A stretch of 64,000 nucleotides of DNA from positions 310,001-374,000 of the forward strand of contig NZ_QOCW01000001.1 of NCBI RefSeq assembly GCF_003318295.1, in the 5' to 3' direction. This stretch comes from Bacillus taeanensis (GTDB lineage: Bacteria; Bacillota; Bacilli; Bacillales; UBA6769). A program made the translations under genes and the position numbers. Shown in pieces: positions 19,266 to 28,125 of this stretch (the stretch's first letter is position 1; each line of letters begins with the position of its first letter). The notes beneath the pieces are model-generated. The model ran no database searches and was not told the DNA's origin. It worked only from the letters and a program-made list of their open reading frames with translations.

Positions 19266-19299
19266 AAAAAGCTGTGTTTAAGTTAGAACACAGTTTTTT
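19266..19299 (+). terminator. Terminator downstream of ald
   Basis: CTGTGTT / AACACAG arms with a short loop are preceded by A-rich sequence and followed by T6. Confidence 0.8.
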
Positions 19300-19410
19300 A
19301 TGGTTTTAACTATGAATAAATAAAAGTTTAAACATTATCTTTTGCAGGGAATATAGAAATAATGTCGTAGTGATAAGTAACAATTATTATCTGTAAAGGG
19401 GTGCATACAT

Positions 19411-20094
19411 ATGAAAGTAAGCTATCACGGACATTCTGTTGTGATGATTGAGACAGGTAAGGGAAAAATTATCATCGATCCATTCATTACAGGAAATGAC
19501 CTTTGTGATCTTCAAGCTGATGAAGTAGAATGTGATGTTATTTTATTAACGCATGGTCACAATGACCATGTTGGAGATACAGTAGAACTTGCAAAACGAA
19601 ACAATGCTCTTGTCGTTGCACCATTTGAACTTGCAACATTTTTAGGCTGGAAGGGTTGTGATGTTCATCCAATGCATATTGGTGGGGCTCATAAATTTGA
19701 TTTTGGACAGGTTAAATTAACACAAGCGTTTCACGGCTCTAGCTATACGGATGAAGAAAGTCAACAAATTATTTATACGGGCATGCCAAGCGGAATTCTT
19801 CTGACAGCAGAGGGAAAAACGATTTATCATGCAGGAGACACGGCACTATTTTCTGATATGAAATTAATTGGAGAACAAAATGAACTGGAGATTGCCTTTT
19901 TACCAATTGGTGATAATTTTACAATGGGGCCTGAAGACGCAAAAACAGCAGCACAGTGGCTAAAGGCAAAAGTAGTGGTTCCGATTCATTATAATACTTT
20001 TCCTGTTATTGAACAAAACCCAGAAGAATTTGTTTCCTCTTTAAAAGGTGTAGAGGGTAAAGCATTAAAGCCGGGAGAATCAATGAAATTATAA
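19411..20094 (+). CDS. ytkL: YtkL, metallo-beta-lactamase-fold hydrolase (UPF0173)
   Basis: This 227-aa cytosolic protein has the metal-binding signature THGHNDH (H48, H50, D52, H53), a later HAGDTALF aspartate motif and a C-terminal PIHYNTFP histidine, the full set for a two-metal MBL fold. The start MKVSYHGHS is typical of the UPF0173/YtkL family. AAAGGGG precedes the ATG. The substrate is not known. It has a terminator immediately after it. It lies between ald and ytoI. Confidence 0.9.
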   Translation: MKVSYHGHSVVMIETGKGKIIIDPFITGNDLCDLQADEVECDVILLTHGHNDHVGDTVELAKRNNALVVAPFELATFLGWKGCDVHPMHIGGAHKFDFGQVKLTQAFHGSSYTDEESQQIIYTGMPSGILLTAEGKTIYHAGDTALFSDMKLIGEQNELEIAFLPIGDNFTMGPEDAKTAAQWLKAKVVVPIHYNTFPVIEQNPEEFVSSLKGVEGKALKPGESMKL

Positions 20095-20112
20095 CGATAG
20101 GCATTCTTCATG

Positions 20113-20148
20113 AAAGCAAATTGCGGCGCGCGATTTGCTTCTTTTTTT
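20113..20148 (+). terminator. Terminator after ytkL
   Basis: AAGCAAAT and ATTTGCTT form the outer stem, GCG/CGC the inner, followed by a run of T. Confidence 0.88.
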
Positions 20149-20187
20149 CTATTTTATTCATATAATGTAAAAAAACTTAGGGGGAGT

Positions 20188-20424
20188 ATGATGAGACAAA
20201 GAATGTTACTTTCCATATTAGCAGGATGTGCCATGTTATATTATGCAGTACCCCGTCTTTCATTTCACGGGGGAATTGAAATGTATTTCAGCATTGTTTG
20301 GCTTTTGTTTGTGTTAATAGCAATTGGCGGGAATTTAGCAGCATTTTTATATAGTGTTCCAAAGGCAAAAAGGATGAAGCAAGAAGAACAAAAGAAGCAG
20401 GTTAAGCGAGATTACAGCTTATGA
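20188..20424 (+). CDS. Small membrane protein (78 aa)
   Basis: This short protein starts MMRQRMLLSILAGCAMLYYAVP and has two hydrophobic segments (residues ~5-20 and ~30-54), followed by a charged C-terminal tail with many K, E and Q. The ATG at 20188 is chosen because TTAGGGGGAG precedes it; the longer open frame starting at 20110 runs through the ytkL terminator and is not credible. The family is not recognised. It is probably co-oriented with ytoI, whose start lies ~80 bases on. Confidence 0.7.
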   Translation: MMRQRMLLSILAGCAMLYYAVPRLSFHGGIEMYFSIVWLLFVLIAIGGNLAAFLYSVPKAKRMKQEEQKKQVKRDYSL

Positions 20425-20502
20425 ACATTGAAGTTCCTCTCATTCATCTGTATAATAAATAAGAATTAAATCATACAGTTGAATGAAAGTATGGTGATGA
20501 GG

Positions 20503-21816
20503 TTGGCAACAAAACATGAACAAATCCTAGAACACATTGAATCATTAGATGTTGGCAGTAAAATTTCAGTGCGTCAAGTTGCAAAAGAACTAGCGGTAAG
20601 TGAAGGGACCGCTTACCGAGCAATTAAAGATGCGGAAAATCAAGGGTTAGTAAGTACAATTGAACGTGTTGGGACAATTCGTATTAAAAAGAAACAAAAA
20701 GAAAATATTGAAAAATTAACGTATGCTGAAGTTGTTAACATTGTTGATGGACAAGTATTAGGAGGGAGAAGCGGCCTTCATAAAACGTTAAATAAGTTCG
20801 TTATTGGAGCGATGAAGTTAGAAGCGATGATGCGTTATGTCGATCCAGGCAGTTTGTTAATTGTCGGCAATCGTGATCAAGTTCATAAAATTGCCCTTCA
20901 GGCGGGATCAGCTGTTTTAATTACAGGAGGATTCGATGCGGCGGAAGAGGCAAAACAATTAGCAGACGAGTTAGAGTTACCGATTATTTCAACAAGTTAT
21001 GATTCTTTTACAGTGGGAACAATGATTAATAGAGCGATTTATGATCAGCTTATTAAAAAAGAAATTGTTTTAGTAAGCGATATTTTAACACCTGTTGAAC
21101 AATCAATTTTTCTTAGCACAACTGATCTTGTTCAAAAATGGTATGAATATAACCAAGAAACAACTCACAGCCGCTATCCTGTTGTTGATCATAATATGAA
21201 AGTAGTAGGTATTGTCACGTCAAAGGATGTTATTAACGCAGATAGAGAGACTCCAATTGAGAAAGTCATGACAAGAAATCCAATTACAATTAGTGAAAGA
21301 ACGTCTGTTGCTGCTGCTGCGCATATGATGATTTGGGAAGGGATTGAACTGCTTCCTGTAATCAATCAATCTCACAAACTTGTTGGTATTATTAGCAGAC
21401 AGGACGTCTTGAAAGCGCTCCAAATGATTCAAAAACAACCACAGGTTGGAGAAACGTTTGATGACTTAATTACAAGCCGCTTTGTTGATGAATCAAAAGG
21501 TTCGGACTATCGTCTTACCTGCCGCGTTAACCCACAAATGACAAACCATCTCGGTACATTATCGCATGGTGTGATGACAACGCTTGTAACAGATGCAGGA
21601 AGCCGTGTGCTCCGCAAATATAAAAAAGGTGATCTTGTTGTTGAAAACATTACCTTATATTTTATTAAGCCTGTGCAAATTGATAGTACAATTGAAATCC
21701 GTCCTAAAGTGTTAGAAATGAGTCGTAAGTTCGGAAAAGTAGATGTGGAGATTTACAGTGAAGGGCAAGTTGTTGGAAAAGCCCTTATGATGGCCCAATT
21801 AATTGATCGCCATTAA
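20503..21816 (+). CDS. ytoI: YtoI, CBS-domain and DRTGG-domain regulatory protein
   Basis: This 437-aa protein has an N-terminal winged-helix-like segment (GSKISVRQVAKELAVSEGTAYRAIKDAE, residues ~15-45), a DRTGG domain (~70-185), paired CBS domains (~190-310; SRYPVVDHNMKVVGIVTSKDV and LLPVINQSHKLVGIISRQDV) and a C-terminal hotdog thioesterase-like domain (~320-430). The layout suggests a ligand-sensing transcription regulator. The TTG at 20503 is preferred: it gives the ATKHEQIL start, GGTGAT lies just before it, and the length agrees with the family. The upstream TTG at 20479 is weaker. The ligand is unknown; adenine nucleotides are usual for CBS pairs. Confidence 0.85.
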   Translation: MATKHEQILEHIESLDVGSKISVRQVAKELAVSEGTAYRAIKDAENQGLVSTIERVGTIRIKKKQKENIEKLTYAEVVNIVDGQVLGGRSGLHKTLNKFVIGAMKLEAMMRYVDPGSLLIVGNRDQVHKIALQAGSAVLITGGFDAAEEAKQLADELELPIISTSYDSFTVGTMINRAIYDQLIKKEIVLVSDILTPVEQSIFLSTTDLVQKWYEYNQETTHSRYPVVDHNMKVVGIVTSKDVINADRETPIEKVMTRNPITISERTSVAAAAHMMIWEGIELLPVINQSHKLVGIISRQDVLKALQMIQKQPQVGETFDDLITSRFVDESKGSDYRLTCRVNPQMTNHLGTLSHGVMTTLVTDAGSRVLRKYKKGDLVVENITLYFIKPVQIDSTIEIRPKVLEMSRKFGKVDVEIYSEGQVVGKALMMAQLIDRH

Positions 21817-21845
21817 AACCGGAGATCGCTTTAACAGGTAGAAAA

Positions 21846-21880
21846 TAAAAAAGTCATGCCTTAGTGACATGACTTTAATT
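21846..21880. terminator. Bidirectional terminator between ytoI and ytpI
   Basis: AAAGTCATG / CATGACTTT arms have A-rich sequence on the left and T-rich on the right. The ytpI stop codon overlaps the right arm. Confidence 0.8.
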
Positions 21881-22180
21881 CCTGTTTTCTTCCGCTTCTT
21901 TAATGGCATATGGAAGTAAGTGGCGATAGGCTTTATAGCCAAAAAGTACATTAGCGCTTCCTAATAAAAGAAAAATAATACTAATAACAATTGTTACAGC
22001 AGAGGTACCGTAAAGAAAAAGTTGGTTGAATGCAAAAAAGATTAAAAATACACCAAGTGCAATGTTTCCTTTTGATTTTATCCATTGTTTTTCAGCAGGA
22101 GCTTGAGTGCGGACATATTTAATCTTATAAAAAAGATAAAAGCTTGCTGACAGGATAATGGCAAGTACAAGAACAGGCAT
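21875..22180 (-). CDS. ytpI: YtpI-like small membrane protein
   Basis: This 101-aa protein has three hydrophobic segments (residues ~2-20, ~40-56 and ~62-83), a K-rich first loop and a conserved-looking GSANVLFGYKAYRHLLPYA near the C-terminus. It matches the YtpI family by pattern and by its place opposite ytoI and next to nrnA. GGAGGATTGTT precedes the ATG on the minus strand. Function is unknown. Confidence 0.78.
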   Translation of the reverse strand: MPVLVLAIILSASFYLFYKIKYVRTQAPAEKQWIKSKGNIALGVFLIFFAFNQLFLYGTSAVTIVISIIFLLLGSANVLFGYKAYRHLLPYAIKEAEENRN

Positions 22181-22319
22181 AACAATCCTCCATTAATAAC
22201 TATTTCTAATGAATCTTGTTTCATTTTAAAGCTTTTTTATGAAAAAAGCTATGTTTGGGCACGTTGTATCAAAAAAGTTTCACATTTTTGTGAATTTTAA
22301 TAGAGAAAGGAAGCAGGTT

Positions 22320-23261
22320 ATGAAATCGCGTATTTTAGATACAATTGAATCCTATCATACGATTATTATCCATCGGCATGTTCGTCCCGATCCTGATGCT
22401 TTAGGTTCACAAGGAGGTCTTAGTGAAATATTAAAGGCATCCTATCCCGAAAAAAAAGTGTATATTGTTGGAGAAGAAGATGAGGGATTAACATTTTTAT
22501 GTAAAATGGACGAGATTCCTGATGCAGTATACGAGGGGGCTCTTGTAATTGTTTGCGATACAGCAAATCAGCCAAGAGTTAGTGATCAGCGCTATAAGCT
22601 TGGAGAAAAAGTGATTAAAATTGACCATCATCCAAATGAAGATCCTTATGGCGATATGATTTGGGTGGATACGTCTGCAAGTTCTGTAAGTGAGATGATT
22701 TATGATTTTTATCTTTCTCAGAAAGAGCATGGATTAATTATGAATAAACGTGCTGCAAGGCTTTTATATGCCGGTATTATTGGAGATACGGGCCGCTTTT
22801 TATTTTCAAATACAACTGAAAAAACCTTTCAATATGCTGGTGAGCTTATTCATACAGGCATTGAATTTCGAGAAATCTATGAGAGCTTATATAAGAAAAA
22901 ACTTGAACTTATTCATTTAAATGGATATGTTCTGCAAAATTTCACATTAACTGAAGCGGGTGCAGGGTATATAAAAGTAACGCAAGAAGTATTAAATCAA
23001 TTTGGGGTTGTCCCAAGTGAGGCCTCTTTGCTTGTGAATGCATTTAGTAAAGTGGAAGGAATAAAGGCTTGGGTCTTTTTTATAGAAGAAAAAGATCAAA
23101 TTCGCGTTCGATTGCGCTCGAAGGGTCCTATTGTGAATACGATTGCTGCTTATTATGAAGGTGGAGGGCACCCGATGGCAGCAGGAGCAACAATTTATAA
23201 GTGGGAACAAGCAGAAGATGTATTGAGAGATTTAGAAGAAGTTTGTCGTTCTTATTCATAA
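22320..23261 (+). CDS. nrnA: NrnA, nanoRNase and pAp phosphatase (DHH/DHHA1)
   Basis: NrnA degrades 2-5 nt RNA oligomers and dephosphorylates 3'-phosphoadenosine 5'-phosphate. The 313-aa protein has the DHH phosphoesterase motifs RPDPDALGSQ, VCDTA and DHHPNED (D102) in the N-terminal domain, and the DHHA1 substrate motif GGHPMAAGA near the end. The ATG at 22320 with GAAAGGAAG upstream gives exactly the B. subtilis length; 27 upstream in-frame codons lack a ribosome site. It is divergent from ytpI. Confidence 0.94.
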   Translation: MKSRILDTIESYHTIIIHRHVRPDPDALGSQGGLSEILKASYPEKKVYIVGEEDEGLTFLCKMDEIPDAVYEGALVIVCDTANQPRVSDQRYKLGEKVIKIDHHPNEDPYGDMIWVDTSASSVSEMIYDFYLSQKEHGLIMNKRAARLLYAGIIGDTGRFLFSNTTEKTFQYAGELIHTGIEFREIYESLYKKKLELIHLNGYVLQNFTLTEAGAGYIKVTQEVLNQFGVVPSEASLLVNAFSKVEGIKAWVFFIEEKDQIRVRLRSKGPIVNTIAAYYEGGGHPMAAGATIYKWEQAEDVLRDLEEVCRSYS

Positions 23262-23266
23262 TGACG

Positions 23267-23306
23267 AAAGACCGACATTTTCATTTGGCAAGTGTCGGTC
23301 TTTTTA
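23267..23306 (+). terminator. Terminator after nrnA
   Basis: AAAGACCGACA and TGTCGGTCTTT arms (11 bp) are followed by T5. It also lies just downstream of the convergent small gene. Confidence 0.88.
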
Positions 23307-23316
23307 TAATAAATAC

Positions 23317-23502
23317 TTACGATTGTTGAATAGGAATAAACCATGAGCCATGCTTTGTTTCATCCACATGTACATTTAAATTTAATCTTTCTAATTCTTT
23401 TTTCATAAGTGTGGCAACTTCTTTCGTTTCTGCAAAGGCTGACAATCCATTTTGAATCTTTTCAATTTTTGCTTTCGCCATATGTTTTCTGCTAATTAGC
23501 AT
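23317..23502 (-). CDS. Small protein (61 aa) near ytrI, YtzJ-like
   Basis: This is a charged 61-aa protein, MLISRKHMAKAKIEKIQNG and onward, ending in TKHGSWFIPIQQS. A strong TAAAGGAGG lies before the ATG on the minus strand, so it is real. It has the position of the small B. subtilis gene ytzJ between nrnA and ytrI, but I do not claim that identity. The pattern (a strand-helix-strand layout with a C-terminal SWFIP) suggests a compact fold. It is probably transcribed with ytrH-ytrI, with a gap of about 100 bases. Confidence 0.75.
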   Translation of the reverse strand: MLISRKHMAKAKIEKIQNGLSAFAETKEVATLMKKELERLNLNVHVDETKHGSWFIPIQQS

Positions 23503-23603
23503 TTTGCTTGTCCTCCTTTAAATTAAATGTTATACTTCTTATTTTACTAAATGTTCAGTCTCTTTTCTGCTCTTTCATAAAAATGCCACAAAAAGTTTGG
23601 AAT

Positions 23604-24107
23604 TTAAGATAAAAGCTTCAACTCTAAGAAAATCTCTACTGTTGTTGTTAAATAAAGCTGTCTTACTTTTACATTGTATGTCATCTCACCAGTTTCATAG
23701 CTCTTATGTTCAATTGCCTTTAAAATATATTCTTTCGTATTTGTAACACTGCCAATATCTTTATTGATGAGATCCTGCAGTTCCTTTTCAACCGCTTGTC
23801 TTAATTCATAAACATCAAGCTCTGTTAGTTTCAATTCTTTTGCATTAAGAAATTCTACTTGGATTTTTTCAATAACAAGCTTTTGAGCATTTTCTTGATT
23901 TTGTTCTTTTTGTACTTTTTCATAGTACATAATCATTTCTTTTTGACCGCGTATTTGAGCTTCCTGTTCTTCAATTGTTTTGACTTGTTTTTCATACATA
24001 ATGCCGAATAATGCTAAGAAAAAAAGCCATCCAAAAACAATACCAATACAAAAGCCAGATAAAAAGCGCTGCCAGCCTGGACGATTATAATATGGAGGGA
24101 CGCGCAT
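23604..24107 (-). CDS. ytrI: YtrI sporulation membrane protein
   Basis: YtrI and YtrH are mother-cell proteins needed for spore cortex or resistance in B. subtilis. This 167-aa product starts MRVPPYYNRPGWQRFLSG, has one membrane helix (residues ~17-37), a coiled coil (~40-80) and a mixed C-terminal domain. The start at 24107 overlaps the ytrH stop in TAATG, which indicates translational coupling; the longer open frame (ten codons) is not needed. Order and overlap match the sigma-E dependent ytrHI unit. Confidence 0.88.
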   Translation of the reverse strand: MRVPPYYNRPGWQRFLSGFCIGIVFGWLFFLALFGIMYEKQVKTIEEQEAQIRGQKEMIMYYEKVQKEQNQENAQKLVIEKIQVEFLNAKELKLTELDVYELRQAVEKELQDLINKDIGSVTNTKEYILKAIEHKSYETGEMTYNVKVRQLYLTTTVEIFLELKLLS

Positions 24108-24439
24108 TAAGGCAGGCGCTCCTGCTGGGTTAACCATTCAATAAGTGTCATTCCCGTATTTGCCCCGCTCATTGCTGATAAAACAAGTAAAATTTGTTTT
24201 AGTACTTCAATTGGGGTTCCATAAAAAAAACCTCTTTCGATATTTGTAATCATATCGAATGTACCGCCAATTGCAGCAACAAGAGCCCAGATTTTAATTC
24301 TTTTCGCCAAATCATAAATGGTTTCTAACGGTGGTTCCTTTACTAAAAAAGCACCAATTCCACCAACAATTGAACCTCCTAATACTGCTCCTGCGGCAAT
24401 AAAAAAAGCGAGAATTAACATTACGAGAAAACGATCCAC
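24107..24439 (-). CDS. ytrH: YtrH sporulation membrane protein
   Basis: This 110-aa protein has two or three membrane segments: residues ~3-34 (glycine-rich AGAVLGGSIVGGIGAF), ~48-62 and ~76-95. The pattern and the overlap with ytrI match the YtrH family, involved in spore formation in B. subtilis under sigma-E. AGGGAGG precedes the ATG on the minus strand. A 17-bp tandem repeat lies in the divergent region between this start and dnaE. Confidence 0.88.
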   Translation of the reverse strand: MDRFLVMLILAFFIAAGAVLGGSIVGGIGAFLVKEPPLETIYDLAKRIKIWALVAAIGGTFDMITNIERGFFYGTPIEVLKQILLVLSAMSGANTGMTLIEWLTQQERLP

Positions 24440-24452
24440 GCGCTTTCCCTCC

Positions 24453-24496
24453 CTAGACTTTATTCGTTACTAGACTTTATTCGTTACTAGAGTTTA
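24453..24496. repeat. 17-bp tandem repeat upstream of ytrH/dnaE
   Basis: The unit CTAGACTTTATTCGTTA is present twice without change (24453-24469 and 24470-24486), followed by a partial, altered third copy (CTAGAGTTTA). It lies between divergent ytrH and dnaE. Confidence 0.9.
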
Positions 24497-24593
24497 TGGA
24501 CAACCTATTAAAAGTATGAACGTTTTCTTCAAGCTTTTACTTTGTAATATAATAAGGGAAAGGGTAAATGGATGAATGTAAGGAAGTGATTAT

Positions 24594-27500
24594 ATGGAGT
24601 TTGTTCATCTTCACGTACATAGTGAATACAGCTTACTAGATAGTGCCTGCCGTATTGAAAAATTGGTCAAAAAGGCAAAAGCGCTTAAATTTAAAGCATT
24701 GGCATTAACAGATAAAAATGTTATGTATGGAACAATTCCATTTTATAAAACGTGTATAAAATACGGAATTAAACCAATTATTGGGCTTGAAGTACAGGTT
24801 GCAGGAGCAGCGAGTCACCTTAGTGAAAGCACCTATCCGCTCGTACTGCTTGCTGAAAACGAAGAAGGGTATAAAAATTTATTGAAAATTAGCAGTGTTG
24901 TAATGACAAAGGAAAGCCGTCAACAACCTTTTATTGAGCGGGGAATGCTTTCAAAATACGCACGAGGGCTTATCGCGCTTTCTGGTGGGTTTTCAGGTGA
25001 AATTAGTCAATGTCTTCTTCGCAATGAGATAAAGCAAGCTGAGCATTTAGCCCTACAGTATAAACAAGTATTTGGAGAAAAATCGTTTTATTTAGAAATA
25101 GAAGACCATGGGCTTAAAGAAGAGAAAATTGTAAATGAACGTTTGCTTAATCTTACTCATCTTACGGGAATACCGCTTGCTGCTGCAAATCGCGTTCATT
25201 ACATTAAAAAGGAAGATTATCTTGCCCATGATTGTCTCGTTTGTATTAAAGAAGGAAAAAAGCTTAATGAGAAAGAGGCAGCAGGGCTTTTAAGTCATGA
25301 GTATTATTTGAAGTCCAAGGAAGAAATGAAACAATTATTTAGCAGGATAGATGAAGCTGTTGCAAATACGGAAGTCATTGCGAATCGCTGTAATGTTGAA
25401 GTAGAGCTTGGTCATCATATTCTTCCGACCTTTCCAATTTCAGAAAAGTTATCTGCCAAAGAGTATTTGCGCAGTGTTTGTATGGAGGGGCTGCATAAAC
25501 GGTTTTCTATGGTATCAGAAAAGATTCAACAGCGTCTTGATTATGAACTGGAAATTATTGATCATATGCAGTTTAATGACTATTTTTTAATTGTATGGGA
25601 TTTTATAAAATTTGCACGACATAATGGAATTCTAACAGGGCCAGGAAGAGGGTCTGCAGCCGGTTCTCTTGCTGCTTATGTTTTATTTATCACAGATGTT
25701 GATCCGATTCAGCATGAGCTGCTGTTTGAACGATTTTTAAATCCAGAACGTGTCACAATGCCTGATATTGATATAGATTTTCCAGATATAAGGCGAGATG
25801 AAGTGATTCAGTATGTAAAAGAAAAGTATGGACAGCACCATGTTGCGCAAATTATTACATTTGGAACGTTAGCGGCAAAAGCCGCAATTCGGGATGTTGG
25901 TCGTGTTCTTGCTCTTCCGACATCACTTGTAGACTCGATTGCTAAACAGATTCCATCACGACCTGGAATTACGTTAAACGAATCCGTTCAAGAAGCGGCT
26001 TCATTGCAAAAAATCGTCCAAACGTCGAGTGAGGCAAAGCAGTTGATGGATATTGCTCTTACGATTGAAGGACTGCCTCGTCACACCTCTACTCATGCGG
26101 CAGGTGTTGTAATAAGTGAAGAGCGCTTAACGAATCATGTGCCGGTAAAACACGGACATGAAGGAATCTTTCTTACGCAGTATGCAATGGAGGGGTTAGA
26201 AGAGATTGGACTATTAAAGATGGACTTTCTTGGATTAAGAAACTTATCAGTGCTTGAAGAGATCGTCCATCATATTGAGAGAGAAACAGAAATGAGAATT
26301 GACCTTCATAAGCTCCCATTTAACGATCAGAAAACGTTCGAACTGCTTGGAGCAGGTGATACGACAGGTGTTTTTCAACTTGAATCAGATGGGATGCGTC
26401 AAGTTTTAAAGCAGTTAAAACCAACTCATTTCGAAGATATTGTAGCGGTTAATGCTCTTTATCGTCCTGGCCCAATGGAGTATATTCCTCTTTATATTGA
26501 TGGAAAGCATCGCCGCCGCACTATAAGCTATCTGCACCCTGATTTAGAGCCTATTTTAAGCTCCACATATGGAGTGATTGTGTATCAAGAACAAATCATG
26601 CAAATTGCTTCTCATATGGCAGGGTTTTCACTTGGAGAAGCTGATTTATTAAGACGAGCTGTTTCAAAGAAAAACCGAACTCTTTTAGAGGAAGAGCGGC
26701 TGCATTTTATAAAAGGTTGTATTAGTCAAGGATATGAGAAAAAAACGGCTGAAGAGGTGTATGAACTCATTATTCGTTTCGCAAACTATGGATTTAACCG
26801 CAGTCATGCTGTTGCGTATAGTGTTCTTTCTTATCAGCTGGCTTATTTAAAAGCCAATTATCCTTTATATTTTATGGCTGCATTATTATCAAATGCAGTT
26901 GGAAACCAGCTTAAAATAACTCAGTTAGTAAAAGAGTGTAAGAGAAAGGAAATTTCACTTCTTCCTCCTTCTATTAATAAAAGTCAGGCATTTTTTATCA
27001 TTGAAAATCGGGGAATTCGCTTTGGACTGGCAGCTGTTAAAAATGTTGGAGTCAAGGCGATTGAAGAGATTGTAGGAAAGCGACCTGAAAAAGGATATAA
27101 GAGTTTATTTGATTTTTGTCAAAAGATTTCTCTCAAACTTGTGAATAAACGGGCCATTGAATCATTAGCAGCTTCTGGGGCTTTTGATGAATGGGGATAT
27201 GATCGTGCCGTACTGCTCTCTACAATAGAAAAAGCGATTCAGCATGGAGAGAAAAATTCATCTCTATCTCGACAAAGTGAGGAAAGCTTTCAACATTATA
27301 ATGAAGTGCCTCCTTTTCAAAAAAGTGAACAGCTTTTATTAGAAAAAGAAGTGCTTGGTTTTTATTTATCAGGTCATCCAATACAGCAGTATAAAGAGAT
27401 ATTAACTGCTTACCAACGGACAGTGCTGGAGGATTTAAAGGAAAATAGGAATAAAAAATCCATTCGTACTGCGGGCTTAGTAGTAAATGTAAAAGAAGTA

Positions 27501-27944
27501 AAAACTAAAAAAGGAGAAAAAATGGCCTTTTTAACTCTTAGTGATGAAACAGAAGAAGTGGAAGTAGTTGTTTTTTCCCCATTGTATCAACAAAAAAAAC
27601 ATCTCTTTCAAACAAATACTTTATTATTTTTAGAAGGTATTATAGAACAAAAAGCGTATCATGTAAAAGTAATTGCAAATAAAGCAATAGCGTTAGAAGA
27701 GTTATATCAAAAAAGAAAAAAGAAGCTTTACTTAAAAATTGAACATACGCCTTATCAAACAAAAACTTTACAAAAACTAAAAGAAATTCTTGTCGATTAT
27801 CCTGGAAATCAAGATGTGGTTTTGTATTATGAAAACGAAAATAAAGCGCGTCAGCTCCCAGCAGATCATGCTGTACTGCTAACCGATGAATGTATGAACA
27901 AGTTGAAAAGCCTTCTTGGAGAAAAAAATGTCGCCTATCGATGA
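24594..27944 (+). CDS. dnaE: DNA polymerase III alpha subunit DnaE
   Basis: DnaE is the second replicative polymerase of Firmicutes: it extends RNA primers before PolC takes over and is error-prone. The 1116-aa protein has an N-terminal PHP domain (VHLHVHSEYSLLDS), the palm catalytic acidic motif PDIDIDFPD, the fingers motif with TGPGRGSAAGS, tandem helix-hairpin-helix and a C-terminal OB-fold (residues ~960-1050). Length is that of the B. subtilis enzyme. GGAAGTGAT precedes the ATG. It carries no DnaQ-like exonuclease. A TATAAT lies at 24548-24553 as possible -10. Malic enzyme follows from its own promoter. Confidence 0.96.
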   Translation: MEFVHLHVHSEYSLLDSACRIEKLVKKAKALKFKALALTDKNVMYGTIPFYKTCIKYGIKPIIGLEVQVAGAASHLSESTYPLVLLAENEEGYKNLLKISSVVMTKESRQQPFIERGMLSKYARGLIALSGGFSGEISQCLLRNEIKQAEHLALQYKQVFGEKSFYLEIEDHGLKEEKIVNERLLNLTHLTGIPLAAANRVHYIKKEDYLAHDCLVCIKEGKKLNEKEAAGLLSHEYYLKSKEEMKQLFSRIDEAVANTEVIANRCNVEVELGHHILPTFPISEKLSAKEYLRSVCMEGLHKRFSMVSEKIQQRLDYELEIIDHMQFNDYFLIVWDFIKFARHNGILTGPGRGSAAGSLAAYVLFITDVDPIQHELLFERFLNPERVTMPDIDIDFPDIRRDEVIQYVKEKYGQHHVAQIITFGTLAAKAAIRDVGRVLALPTSLVDSIAKQIPSRPGITLNESVQEAASLQKIVQTSSEAKQLMDIALTIEGLPRHTSTHAAGVVISEERLTNHVPVKHGHEGIFLTQYAMEGLEEIGLLKMDFLGLRNLSVLEEIVHHIERETEMRIDLHKLPFNDQKTFELLGAGDTTGVFQLESDGMRQVLKQLKPTHFEDIVAVNALYRPGPMEYIPLYIDGKHRRRTISYLHPDLEPILSSTYGVIVYQEQIMQIASHMAGFSLGEADLLRRAVSKKNRTLLEEERLHFIKGCISQGYEKKTAEEVYELIIRFANYGFNRSHAVAYSVLSYQLAYLKANYPLYFMAALLSNAVGNQLKITQLVKECKRKEISLLPPSINKSQAFFIIENRGIRFGLAAVKNVGVKAIEEIVGKRPEKGYKSLFDFCQKISLKLVNKRAIESLAASGAFDEWGYDRAVLLSTIEKAIQHGEKNSSLSRQSEESFQHYNEVPPFQKSEQLLLEKEVLGFYLSGHPIQQYKEILTAYQRTVLEDLKENRNKKSIRTAGLVVNVKEVKTKKGEKMAFLTLSDETEEVEVVVFSPLYQQKKHLFQTNTLLFLEGIIEQKAYHVKVIANKAIALEELYQKRKKKLYLKIEHTPYQTKTLQKLKEILVDYPGNQDVVLYYENENKARQLPADHAVLLTDECMNKLKSLLGEKNVAYR

Positions 27945-27997
27945 AAAGGTATACAAGTTTTTGTTGAATAGTGTAATTAAGTTTCCTTTAAAAATTG

Positions 27998-28025
27998 TTT
28001 ACAGTCATGTGACTTTTGTTATAAT
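27998..28025 (+). promoter_or_regulatory. Sigma-A promoter of the malic enzyme gene
   Basis: TTTACA at 27998-28003, a 16-base spacer, and an extended -10, TGT-TATAAT, at 28020-28025. The leader would be about 95 nt. Confidence 0.75.
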
Positions 28026-28125
28026 GAAGAAAGTCAAAGACGGCTTGACCTTATCGTCCACTTTTATCACAAAATAAGCTTATTACAAAAGCGGCCGCAG
28101 CTTTAATAAAAGGAGAGTGAACAAA

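Noticed and set aside
20110-20187. Longer N-terminus of the 78-aa membrane protein
   Set aside because: The added codons cover the ytkL terminator hairpin and have no ribosome site.
28090-28100. GCGGCCGC run before the malic enzyme gene
   Set aside because: It is an isolated GC-rich palindrome without other sign of function; a chance or leader-stem sequence.
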